Source: Saccoglossus kowalevskii
Taxonomy: Eukaryota; Hemichordata; Enteropneusta; Harrimaniidae
Assembly (NCBI RefSeq): GCF_000003605.2
Contig: NW_003134365.1
Span: 104,081 to 146,722, forward strand
Direction of reading: 5' to 3'
Length of the DNA: 42,642 nucleotides
Shown: piece by piece, positions 32,714 to 41,994 of the stretch
Layout: each line of letters opens with the position of its first letter
How positions within the stretch are numbered: position 1 is the first letter of the stretch
The notes under the pieces: model-generated
Databases searched by the model: none
The model's input: only the letters and a program-made list of their open reading frames with translations
What the model was told of the DNA's origin: nothing
Program-made: the position numbers and the translations under genes

Positions 32714-33075
32714 GAAATCCTACTTTCAGTCAAGTTCACGACTGTTTTAGTTTATTAAGATTCAAAACTGAAGGTTTTGTGAACAAGGAGTTACTTTTTT
32801 TTTTATAAAATTTGTTTTAAAAATTTTCATTTTCAAATTTTAAAGTATGATGTCCCAAGCTAATAGTGCTTCCATACATGTTAATGGAAAATAGGGTGAA
32901 ATTCCACTTTCAGTCAAGTTCATGACTGTTTTAGTTCATTAAGACTCAAAACTGAAGGTTTTATCAACAAGGAGTTACTAATTTTTTATAAAATTTGTTT
33001 TAAAAATTTTCATTTTCAAATTTTAAGGTATGATGTCCTAGTTAATAGTGCTACACGTGTCAATGGAAAAATAGG
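32714..33075 (+). repeat. 184-bp tandem duplication
   Basis: CTTTCAGTCAAGTTC occurs at 32723 and 32907, and each is followed by GACTGTTTTAGTT(T/C)ATTAAGA, AACTGAAGGTTTT, a T-rich run, TTTAAAAATTTTCATTTTC and ATGGAAAA. Two copies with small indels. Confidence 0.93.
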
Positions 33076-33471
33076 GTTTTCTGATTGAATATAATTACAT
33101 ATGTCTTGTTTCCTAGTTGCAGAAAAATGTCAAACCACAACATTTGCTGTAACAAAATTAGTGTTTTCTCACACATTTTATTTGCAATCTTTTGTTTTTT
33201 CTATTTGCTCGACAAATTACAAAATTTAATGTAATTGGCGAAAAAAATTTCATTTTCACACAGAATTACGCATATATAATGAATGTTTGCAGCCTAATTT
33301 ATCTTCAATTATCTTCACTGTTGATTTAAAGAGATAATCCAGAAAAGATTGGGATCTCTTGCATGATTACACAGTGTGTGGGCTATAGTTTTCTTATCAT
33401 AGGTGATCTGCTCCCTCAGTTATTGACTTAACACTACAGGGAAATCAAAATCTGTGTCCTGTTGGCGGGAT

Positions 33472-33678
33472 GGTATGTTTGCTGAATTTATAACTAAGGT
33501 AGTTGATTATGAACAATGTTCTCTTGACAGTTTCTATGATCTAAGTGAATGGAATTACGAATATAGGTTAAAGGTGTCAAACACAGTCAGAAAACAAAAA
33601 TGCAACACAGAATTTAAGGAGATTCACATCAAAATGAGAATTAAATATCCTTTAGTTCATGTTTTCGTTAATAATTGA
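33472..33678 (+). CDS. Weak hypothetical coding fragment, unknown
   Basis: A 68-codon frame from ATG 33472, open further upstream to about 33430, follows an acceptor-like TTGACTTAACACTACAG. The peptide is mixed (VDYEQCSLDSFYDLSEW then basic) with no recognised family. Support is composition only. Confidence 0.13.
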   Translation, partial: GMFAEFITKVVDYEQCSLDSFYDLSEWNYEYRLKVSNTVRKQKCNTEFKEIHIKMRIKYPLVHVFVNN

Positions 33679-33774
33679 AGTCATTGCAACGTTTTTCCCA
33701 TTTATTTTGACAATCCACGAAAGCTTCCAGCCAGTGATGTATTAAGGGAGAAATTAGGATTAAAGAAATTGGGA

Positions 33775-33788
33775 GGGGGGGGGGGGGG
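33775..33788. repeat. G14 homopolymer
   Basis: Run of 14 G preceded by GGGA, the same length as the run at 959. Confidence 0.95.
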
Positions 33789-33854
33789 CTTTTGCACAAT
33801 TTTCATCTCTAATTAAAAGCTGCAACTACAGTGTGTTTGGTATTACTTTATCTC

Positions 33855-33975
33855 CTAACATAGTAAAAGCATCAGAACCTTGCCCATAAAGGACATAGCA
33901 GATAGCGTATGGGGTACCTTATTTTCGAACACAGTGGAAATACCAGAACCTTGCTCATAAAGAACAAAGCGTTTC
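33855..33975 (+). repeat. 82-bp partial duplication
   Basis: CAGAACCTTGC(C/T)CATAAAG starts at 33872 and 33954, with matching flanks AGT(A/G)(A/G)AA and ACA(A/T)AGC. Confidence 0.75.
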
Positions 33976-34006
33976 GACATTGAACTACATAAAAAAAAAG
34001 TAATTT

Positions 34007-34107
34007 GAGTTAAAAATCAAACCATTTGATTGTTGCAGCAGACATTTGGTGCCTTTCATGTATTACCGTACGTAGGATCTCGCAGTGAACGAAAAGTCTT
34101 CTGATAT
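34007..34107 (-). mobile_element. MITE-E end fragment
   Basis: Reverse-complemented, it aligns with the left end of MITE-E through TTTTCGTTCACTGCGAGATC, ATGAAAG, AAATGTCTGC, GCAA and TTTGATTTTTAAC. Only about 100 bp of the element remains. Confidence 0.7.
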
Positions 34108-34294
34108 TCGATAGTCTGACCTTTTATAAATAATGTATATAAATTGTAAGATTATTAATAACTGAAATTTTAGAAATAGGAATAATTTTTTTCACTTATA
34201 TTTGATATTGCAAACATGACCAAAACTTATCAAAAACAATTTGACGAAACAGACCCTCTGTTATCAGTTGTTACCAGTATAGTCAAGACTTTGT

Positions 34295-34462
34295 TACTGT
34301 AAAATTTGTATTAGAAACCATGGCTTTATAATGGTACAATGCAATAGAGGGGATGCGGCTTCTATTAGAGCATCTACACATACATGTATGAGAAATAATG
34401 AATTTTTGGTTCTCAATTATTCAAAAAAAATGGGTGGGGCTACTAATACTAATTTTACGGTA
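34295..34462 (+). mobile_element. MITE-F copy 2
   Basis: Starts TACTGTAAAATTTGTATTAG and ends CTAATTTTACGGTA. The interior shares GCAATAGAGGGGAT, GGCTTCTAT and GAGCATCTACACAT with copy 1. 168 bp. Confidence 0.85.
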
Positions 34463-35529
34463 CAATGTAGGTGAAGATAAGAATAAGACCATAAATACTG
34501 TCAATTTTCGTACGAGTTCCAAAAAAAACAAAAGCACAGTCACTTTTTCTGTGTGTTTTTTTTAAATCTTTTGTAAAACCTACACACTTGAAATCGACAG
34601 TTACATGATTAAATTTAACAGAAGTCTTCGAAACTGGACAAATACGTGCATATGTGCAGTTTAGATAACTGGGTCTTCCATACAATGAACATGAAAAAAT
34701 TTAATCATTTCAGCACTGTTGCTTCAACTTGATCACTAACGTCATACATTGCATGGAGAAAAATATATAAATGAAACACACATGCAGCTGTGACAGAAAC
34801 ACCAAAGGTCAACTAGTAACATGTGCGAGGCAACCACTATTTTTTATGTACATGTAGTGAAATGGTGAAGAGGGATGTGGGAAAGCTTTTGGAACAGCCA
34901 AAATGTGATTAGCCAATGAAATTACTGCAATAACTTAAGATCATTAAATCCAATGATAAACAGGTGATTATCACTCAAAACAGTGACTTTAAAATTATGA
35001 AGGCTCAGTGGATTGATTAGAATTAAAATTCTGTGTGGGAGCACATTTTCATTTGATACTAAATTGTGTAAAACTGGTGTCTTTTTACAGCACATGAAAT
35101 ATTCATTTGATGAAATTGCACAAGCACTGTGAATACCCACAAGTAATTTACAACCTGTGTGGATATATTGGTCATATTATTTCATCGAAAAAAAGGAAAC
35201 CATTTTGTAAGCAATCAATGATAAAACCTAAATTACAATGTGTACGAACGACGTGCAATACGCGTATCAAAGCATTTCAAACATTTGTATTAGGGGTTAA
35301 ACTAAAAAACTGTCTGCAATTGATGTTTTGTTTTGATCCTGGTGGTTTACATGTACTTGTAGGATAATTGATATGGTAGAACCTCGTTACAAGAAACATA
35401 TGGTAGATTTACATGCACCTGCTGCCTGACTGGGTTTCAAATTCAATTGTGAGCAGCGGCAGCGTAAAAACCTCAATTTGACCTAGTTCAGCATTTTGTC
35501 CTTAGGTTGACCTCAATATTAAATTTGTA
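34463..35529. other. No supported gene
   Basis: AT-rich DNA. An 86-codon plus frame (35107-35367) lacks recognisable motifs. Confidence 0.5.
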
Positions 35530-35741
35530 TACTGTGAAATATTTTATTTTCACTGGAATAAATTTTTGCTGAAAAGACTTTTGGGGTATTTTGTGTGGAA
35601 TTTATTTTCACTAATTTTTGCTGAGTTGAATGTAAAATATAGGGAAAAAGGTATATTCGCTGGATTTTATTTTCACTGAAACACTCTGTCAGCGAAAATA
35701 GCGTAAATTAATTCCAAGTGAAAATAAAATATTTTTCAGTA
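35530..35741 (+). mobile_element. MITE-B copy, full length
   Basis: Starts TACTGTGAAATATTTTATTT and ends AATAAAATATTTTTCAGTA. It contains AAAAGACTTTTGGGGTATTT and GAGTTGAATGTAAAATATAG as in the copy at 30458. 212 bp. Confidence 0.9.
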
Positions 35742-35873
35742 CATGATATGTGTTATTATACCTTTAGCAAGATTTTTCAATGTAACTCATTATAGTCGTC
35801 AGTGTTTAGCATGGTTATGAAAATGAAAAATGCTTGTCTAATAACATATAGGACAGCCAATAGCGGGATATTG

Positions 35874-35944
35874 TTGTTCACTTTTTAGTAATTATTTATT
35901 GTCATTTTGAAGATTACGAGAAATTTTCAATCAAAAGTGAACAA
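35874..35944. repeat. 12-bp inverted repeat
   Basis: TTGTTCACTTTT (35874-35885) and AAAAGTGAACAA (35933-35944), perfect, loop 47 nt. The same 12-mer is part of the 31-bp minisatellite unit at 26080-26682. Confidence 0.7.
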
Positions 35945-36031
35945 GCTTTTTGAATTCAGCCAGTTAAATACAATTTTGTACCCATCTAAAATGCGTAGTG
36001 TCTGTCTAAAATGAAAAGTATCGGTAGGTAG

Positions 36032-36103
36032 CTAAACGCCAGGCGTTTAGAATGCAGTCACGTCAAGGTCATTTACGCTCAGGATGCAGTCACTACAAGG
36101 TCA
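36032..36103. promoter_or_regulatory. Palindrome with two nuclear-receptor half-sites
   Basis: CTAAACGCC-A-GGCGTTTAG (36032-36050) is a perfect palindrome around a central A. It is followed by TCAAGGTCA (36063-36071) and ACAAGGTCA (36095-36103), 32 bp apart in the same orientation, which fit extended SF-1/ERR-type half-sites. They lie within a short duplicated segment (ATGCAGTCAC ... CAAGGTCAT). Confidence 0.35.
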
Positions 36104-36482
36104 TGTTCTCCGTTTACTATACATGTAAAAAATATTTGATGAGCTGAAAGATCATTGGGGTTAATTGATATGATTTGTTGTTTTCATTCAGAAAATATAG
36201 AATTTTATTTAAAATAAATTCAAAGAAGTTGATGACCATAACTATCGATACTAAGACTTTTTTGTTATCTTTTAATTAAAAATAGTTTTCTTATAATACT
36301 GTATCCTTGGTGATTTCAGAAGTATAATATAGTTAATTATTATATCAAAAATGTGCTACATGTGACCTGTGTTTAATGGATTTCAATGTATTTGATTATA
36401 CCTCATACAACAACACATTAAAATAGGATGCTCTCCAAGCAAACGTGCAAAGAGCATTATCACTGACATACTATGTACATTT

Positions 36483-36496
36483 GTTACCATGGAAAC
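36483..36496. promoter_or_regulatory. RFX X-box-like motif
   Basis: GTTACCATGGAAAC: a perfect left half-site, one mismatch in the right. Confidence 0.3.
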
Positions 36497-36692
36497 AGCA
36501 ACAAATGGCTAAATTGCATCTTCTGCTGTGTGCGTTTTCAAACTACCTCAGTTGGATATTTCCTAATGTATTTTGTAAAGTGGGTTCCTGCTGGGGAGTA
36601 AAAACTGTAGAAAACACAATTTCAAGGAAATAATCCTAGGAAGTAAAGTTATAGAAAATCTGTTAATATTTATAAACAAATAATTTTTTTTT

Positions 36693-36851
36693 TTAAACAG
36701 GGGAATCGTCACCTGCAAATGTGACAGACAATCAAAGCGTGTCGCTGTTTACAAAAATGCATCTACCCATGAGCCTTTGTGTTTTTAGCATTTTTATCTT
36801 CGCTTAGGATTCAATTTCTCGTATGCGCAGGTGACAACCTCTTCGCTTTAA
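36693..36851 (+). mobile_element. MITE-A copy 4
   Basis: 159 bp bounded by TTAA. Left AACAGGGGAATCGTCACC, core ATCTACCCATGAGCCTTTG, right GCGCAGGTGACAACC to CGCTTTAA. This copy is more diverged; its forkhead-like word is reduced to GTTTACAAAAATG. Confidence 0.85.
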
Positions 36852-37181
36852 ATTGTGGCTTTAAGCAGTATATATAATGACACACCCGATATTGTAAACA
36901 GTTTAATCGCTGTACATAAACATCACAATTATATTGTTAAGAAACACAAACAAACCTGATCAGTGTAGTTTCATGATACTCCCCTGAGGTGGAGAGATGC
37001 GGTGGGGTGTTGGTGGTCATCTCCCTTGAAATTTGATGCAAAAATGCAGTGTGTGTATTCCTTCAATAAGAAAAAGATCATAGCAAAATAATATTTGTAA
37101 CCACTTTTAATCAAATCTGATACCCCATAATTCAAAGAGTACTGTAAAATACAACATTTGAACTTTGACCTTGATTGCATT

Positions 37182-37375
37182 TACTGTAAAATACTTTATT
37201 TTAGCTGGAATTAATTTTCACTCGGAGAAGACTTTTTGAGTGTTTTGTATGGAATTTACTTTGACTGATTTTTGATACGAGATAAAGGGTTTATTTGCTA
37301 GATTTTATTTTTGCTAAAACATTCCGTCAGCAAAACAAAAATTCATTTTAAGCAAAAATAAAGTATTTTACAGTA
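37182..37375 (+). mobile_element. MITE-B copy
   Basis: Starts TACTGTAAAATACTTTATTT and ends AATAAAGTATTTTACAGTA: a perfect terminal inverted repeat of at least 16 bp. The interior is somewhat diverged. A solo TACTGTAAAATAC also lies at 37140. Confidence 0.9.
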
Positions 37376-37674
37376 TATCAAGTGGACTATAAAGTAAATA
37401 TCAAGATAGCATTTTTTAGATATAAAAAAAAAATCATCCCAAAAAAAACACTTTGCTTCTTGTCCAGGAAAAAAATTCGAAATGATGCAGTGACACGGTT
37501 TCAACTTGTTTTTATTGTCGTTTTCATTATTCAGTATCACAACAACTAGATATGTGTTCAACATTTATTAAATAAATCTTTTGAACATAAACTGAAAAAG
37601 AAAACAAACATTATTGGAACAAAAAATTCCCTCAAAAATGGGTACACACAAGGACAAGAAGCAACACTTTTTTT

Positions 37675-37685
37675 GGGGGGGGGGG
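37675..37685. repeat. G11 homopolymer
   Basis: Run of 11 G directly after T8. Confidence 0.9.
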
Positions 37686-37823
37686 CCTTAGAGGGAAAGT
37701 GTTATAAACTTAGACCATAGTTTCTTGAAAATTTAGTCCTCAAAAAACTAAATTTTAGTTTGTGAAAATATATAATTTCAGTTTCCCAAAGTTTTTTTTT
37801 TTTTTTTTTTGGTTTAACTATCT

Positions 37824-37829
37824 TTTATT
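37824..37829 (-). terminator. Polyadenylation signal AATAAA of the LINE
   Basis: AATAAA on the minus strand, 13 nt before the poly(A) tail of the insertion. Confidence 0.8.
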
Positions 37830-37920
37830 CCATACAATAGAAATTCTTTACAGCACAATGTCAACATACAACAAATGTCACAGCTAGTATAACCCATATA
37901 AAATAGACACTGAATACCCA

Positions 37921-38097
37921 TTAACAATTGAAGTCTCCCCACTTGTCCAGGAAAATGGACATTGTATGTCTTCTATTTGAAATTTCTAACTCTATCTTCT
38001 GTGTGTAACGTATGTCAGATTTTATGAGATTAAAGCATGGTAGTTCCTTTTTTAATTTACACGTATAGATATTTCTTTTAACAATTATAATTATATG
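37921..38097 (-). pseudogene. C-terminal fragment of LINE ORF2
   Basis: The frame runs from the insertion's 5' break to TAA at 37921. It contains IIIIVKRNIYTCKLKKELP near the start, then IELEISNRRHTMSIFLDKW before the stop. This hydrophobic-K-x-x-I-Y-x-C-K then IE then KW arrangement is, to my knowledge, typical for the extreme C-terminus of reverse transcriptase ORFs of invertebrate LINEs, after the Cys/His cluster. About 58 codons remain from an ORF normally near a thousand codons, so it is inactive. About 110 bp of 3' UTR follow. The clade cannot be assigned from this part. Confidence 0.55.
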
Positions 38098-38111
38098 GTT
38101 TCCCAAAGTTT

Positions 38112-38874
38112 GTGGACCCCATTATTAGCCAATCTCTCAGACATACATTGTATATATTCCATTTCACACTGCTGTTGATACTACTACTACCGGTAGTTAC
38201 AGTAAGAGTACACGACAAAGAGCAGCATACATGTATCTGCATATTGTCAAAGTTATTGAGTACCGCTATTGGGTGTATATGATATAATACTTATTTTATT
38301 TTTAAATATTTTAGTACCAGGCGACATTTCCGGAAATTTAATTTACTGCTGTCTCTCCTAATTGAAAGGGCATGTATGCAAACCATCCTCCTACAAGCAA
38401 CCTAATACCGCGTGACTGGAAGGCGGGCGGATTGTACTCAGGATTTATACTGCAGCGTGAACAGCTCGAGGAATCAAACTGATGGAACAGGAATTTGAAC
38501 CACTATACTGTTGATACTAGTATTTGCTGAAACAAAGTTGAAAACAGGAAAGCCTTGCCCTTTAGAAAATAGTACTTATATGCATTAACCAATTAGAGGA
38601 TTGTGTCTGTTGTACATGCATGCGTGAGTGAGTCAACATGCACACTTTAGTCAGTCTTCAGTAATCTTACTAGATGTTATAGATTTACACTGCGAATTAC
38701 AGATGTCTTCCATAACACTTTCACCGCAAATTATTTGCATACCCGGTAGTTTTATTTTTGCATAATTCACAAAACTGAAATGCCATTTTGCTCAGACGTT
38801 TTCGATCGTATTAAACAATTATTTAAGATGGTTAAAATTAAAAGAATCATATCACAAACTTCCAATTGTAAAAA
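38112..38874. other. No supported gene
   Basis: Contains the 12-bp palindrome ACTACCGGTAGT at 38186-38197 and a short GC-richer stretch near 38400-38470. Confidence 0.5.
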
Positions 38875-39063
38875 TACTGTAAAACACGTCTTTTTTGCTA
38901 GCATTGTCATTTTAGCTAATTCACAAGATGTCGCTAATTTAAAATAAAGTATATTCTCACAATGAGATTATCAGCATTTTAGCTAAATTAAGATTTTATT
39001 AATTCATGCATTGAGTCAAATTCGCTAAAATTGCATGTAGCTATTTCAATGTGTTTTACAGTA
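38875..39063 (+). mobile_element. MITE-G
   Basis: Perfect 13-bp terminal inverted repeats TACTGTAAAACAC and GTGTTTTACAGTA enclose 189 bp. The interior repeats TTTAGCTAA and TTCGCTAAAATTG words and lacks the ATTTTCGCTGGAATT words of MITE-B. It shares only the terminus with MITE-B and MITE-F. Confidence 0.8.
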
Positions 39064-39814
39064 CCCCTCACTTATTTACTTTTTGGCACATTTTATGCAA
39101 AGACAAACAGAATGAAGAGTCTATCACTGTGTAGACAAATGTAAAGCAATTTAACAAATGGTCTAGTGGTGTCACCTTTAAGAGTCTAGTCTGAGCAGTA
39201 AGTCAGACAGTATAGCTTGCACATGCCAGCTGGTATTTCTCTGCTGAGCCGAAGCGTATTTGCTAAATCCCCCGTGGCATCATCACGCAATTTTTAAGTG
39301 TATATCCATAATTTGTGCAATCGGATCCGGCTAGATTTGTGAGGAATGAGAGAAATTTCTGGAGGGTATGAACATTTCAAGTGTTGAGTTAGAGGGAAGT
39401 TAATTAGGATAACCCCCGCCCATATATTTTTTCTCTCTTCGCTTACAAGTCGATAAATATTACTAATAGCGATATTTAAATCCCAAATAATTGCAAACAT
39501 TTTTTTTTAAATGATGTATAACACTAAAGGCAACAATTACGTACAAAACGTAGGCCGCTTTGTGTATGTATCCTAAGATGTATCATGCCTGTGTGAAATT
39601 TGATTGGCCATATTACAATTGTTTGTGTTTTGACCAATTTTTATTTCAAAATGGCTGCCAGAGTTGAGTTAATGCAATGGGAAGATGAAGTAATTGTTGC
39701 GTCTTCAAATATTCCACATATTTCAGTTAGCAATAATATCATATCATAATTCCGATAATTGTACGCCACTGTGATGACCTCCTAAAGTTCATTTTGTGTC
39801 AAGTTACAAGAACA
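39064..39814. other. No supported gene
   Basis: A 68-codon minus frame (39294-39500) lacks recognisable motifs. Confidence 0.5.
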
Positions 39815-39948
39815 TACTGTAAAATATGTATTTATTTATTTCTCCTATATTTTACATTCAACTCGGTGAAAAAGAAATTCCATACAAAAAAATCTAAAAA
39901 AGTTGTATTAGTGAAAATTAATTCCAGCTGAAATAAAGTGTTTATGAA
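39815..39948 (-). mobile_element. MITE-B copy (shortened)
   Basis: Starts TACTGTAAAATATGTATTTA, then CCTATATTTTACATTCAACT and TTAATTCCAGCTGAAATAAA. The first block after the terminus is missing. Confidence 0.75.
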
Positions 39949-40461
39949 CATACAAAGCCAAACATATTCACGGTCACGCAACCATGCAGCTACATTGTAC
40001 TAAATAAAACATTAAAACTTTCAAACAAACATTATTTCGTTTTAAGTTTTCTCTTTGTTTGATGCATGCTGGGAATCAGCAGCAGTGTTTCTATATTCAC
40101 ATGTAAACCTTTATTCAGGGTATAGTGACACAGTAGTAAACTAAGCGTTAATGACCCAAATTCACTCAACATAGTTGCTCACCAAATTAGATTATTATAA
40201 TAATGAAGTAAGAAGTAGCCGACATTGCTGACATACATAATGATGACATATTCTATATATAAACCCTTTACGCGATCACAATTCTGTAATTTTGTTGGTC
40301 TTCATACTGTAGTTTTTATTATTTTGATTAGCCATAGGCAATAAATTTATTTTTAATATTCATCATTTTTAAGATTAAATTGCTTCCATTTACTAAAGCC
40401 ACTTTCAGCATAGCATATAAATGATATTTTGCATTAGAATCACAATGTACCCTCTAATATC

Positions 40462-40592
40462 TTAAAGCGAGGGAGTCGTCACCTGCGCATGTGTCAGATG
40501 GCCATAGTGTGCCATTGTTTACAAACAAGCATATACCCATGAACCTTTGCTCAATTTCAGCGCGTGCGCAGGTGTCGACCCTCCCGCTTTAA
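40462..40592 (+). mobile_element. MITE-A copy 5 (internal deletion)
   Basis: 131 bp bounded by TTAA at 40462 and 40589. Termini are the best preserved pair: AGCGAGGGAGTCGTCACC on the left and, reverse-complemented, AGCGGGAGGGTCGACACC on the right. It lacks about 34 bp between the CCATGAACCTTTGC word and the right end. Confidence 0.9.
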
Positions 40593-40654
40593 ATGAGCAT
40601 GAACTGAATTTTTTATAAATTTTTTTAATGTAAGTAATACTGAGAAAAAATTCC

Positions 40655-41000
40655 ACACATGTTGGGAAATGTTAGGGTATTTATGTTACGCATGTGTAAA
40701 CATCCCCTAGACAGCCGGAAAATGAATTTTTGGTAACACACGTGATGAAATGTTAGAACATTCATGTTACGCATGTGTAAACATCACCTAGACAGCCGGA
40801 AAATGAATTTTTGGTAACACACGTGATGAAATGTTAGAACATTCATGTTACGCATGTGTAAACATCACCTAGACAGCCAGAAAATGAATTTTTGGTAACA
40901 CGCGTGATGAAATGTTAGAACATTCATGTTACAAATTTGTAAACATTTTTTGTTGCACACATGTATGCAAGTGCAAACCTAGACAGTCGGAACATGACCT
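40655..41000 (+). repeat. 81-bp tandem repeat, about 4 copies
   Basis: GATGAAATGTTA lies at 40744, 40825 and 40906, with a diverged start near 40663: period 81 bp. Middle units are nearly identical and carry TACGCATGTGTAAACATCAC and AACACACGTGATG. The last unit is degraded. It begins about 60 bp after MITE-A copy 5. Confidence 0.95.
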
Positions 41001-41203
41001 TTGTGAGGTCTAATTTACATACGTAGAGTAAAATGTAAAGCACCTGGACAACTACATGCATAAAATAAATCGATGGTCGTACAAAAATACATTTTCCAGG
41101 TACAAATGTATTTTCATGTGATAAATCATGAACAAGAGTCATATTACACAACATATCATCATGTGTTTACACATTTAGTACAACAAGCTAATTTTGGCTC
41201 TAA

Positions 41204-41416
41204 TACTGTAAAATGACTAATTTTCACTGGGTTTAAATTTCGCTGATTCACCATTTCAGGCATATTCAGTGGGTTTTAAATTCACAGTTTTATCATTTAG
41301 ATAATGTGTTCTATGCTAAATTTTACATATTCACTGGGTTTTAATTTAGCGCATTTTCCAGTCAGCGAAATAAGCATAATTAAAACCCAGTGAATAATAA
41401 ATCCTTTTACATTATG
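41204..41416 (+). mobile_element. MITE-H (MITE-B-like)
   Basis: Starts TACTGTAAAATGACTAATTT and ends ATCCTTTTACATTATG, a degraded inverted pair. The interior repeats TTTTCACTGGGTTTAAATTT and its complement AAAACCCAGTGAAT, a self-complementary layout like MITE-B but with other words. Confidence 0.55.
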
Positions 41417-41577
41417 TGGATAGTCATGTATAAAAAAAATTGCACTGTCATTTAATTGTTGTTATTTTATTGATTTGAAAATTCAAGTGAATGTTGACTC
41501 TGGTGAACTTTTCACAGAGCTAAGTTTTTTGATTTTAATACTCATAATTCCCAACCAGTTTACAAGTAATGTTTACA

Positions 41578-41800
41578 CTACTGAGCATAGGTGCAATGCA
41601 TTATGGGAAAGAAATTATAATTTGGCACTACTGAGCATGTTACTGAGCATATGAACAATGCATTGTAGGACAGAAAATTCAAATTTTTGCACTATTGGAC
41701 ATTATGGGAGTAAAATTCAAATTTCACACCTTCCGGGTACATATAATGAGCATTGAACTGAACATCTATGTGTTTGTAAAGCATTATGGGAAAAACAACT
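41578..41800 (+). repeat. Degenerate repeats around GCATTATGGGA
   Basis: CACTACTGAGCAT occurs at two places about 50 bp apart. GCATTATGGGA, GCATTGTAGGA, ACATTATGGGA and GCATTATGGGA follow one another within 200 bp. The unit length is irregular. Confidence 0.5.
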
Positions 41801-41883
41801 TTACAAATGTTTGCTATTTTCTAAGACATTTCAACCTCTTGCTTTCTAAAAAAATTTTTTTTATTTTTTCTATCAAAAGGCAG

Positions 41884-41994
41884 AAAATCATCAACATCTA
41901 TTCAATTCCATTCGAACCTGTTTTCCGTTCCCATGGTGACACACGTAAAGATGACATTGTTAACGAATTGGTAGAAAAATGTAGAATACAATAG
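41884..41994 (+). CDS. Exon-like coding island, possible last exon, unknown
   Basis: A T-rich tract (TTTTTTTTATTTTTTCTATC at 41855-41874) followed by AAAAGGCAG ending at 41883 resembles a 3' splice site. From there a frame is open for 36 codons to TAG at 41992-41994. The peptide contains YSIPFEPVFRSHGDTRKDDI and ends in a short acidic/basic helix-like tail. GC content and codon choice rise clearly over the flanking DNA. No polyadenylation signal stands within 100 bp after it. No family recognised and no earlier exon found. Confidence 0.3.
   Translation, partial: KIINIYSIPFEPVFRSHGDTRKDDIVNELVEKCRIQ

Larger units (their letters stand above)
37781..38111 (-). mobile_element. Recent 5'-truncated LINE (non-LTR) insertion
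   Basis: Read on the minus strand, the element runs from about 38097 to 37811 and ends in a 19-nt poly(A) (T run 37792-37810). It is flanked by a perfect target-site duplication, GTTTCCCAAAGTTT on the plus strand at 37781-37794 and 38098-38111. An AATAAA signal stands 13 nt before the tail. It encodes the C-terminal end of an ORF. Poly(A), duplication and 5' truncation together are the signature of target-primed reverse transcription. The uninterrupted tail and identical duplication indicate a young insertion. Confidence 0.88.
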
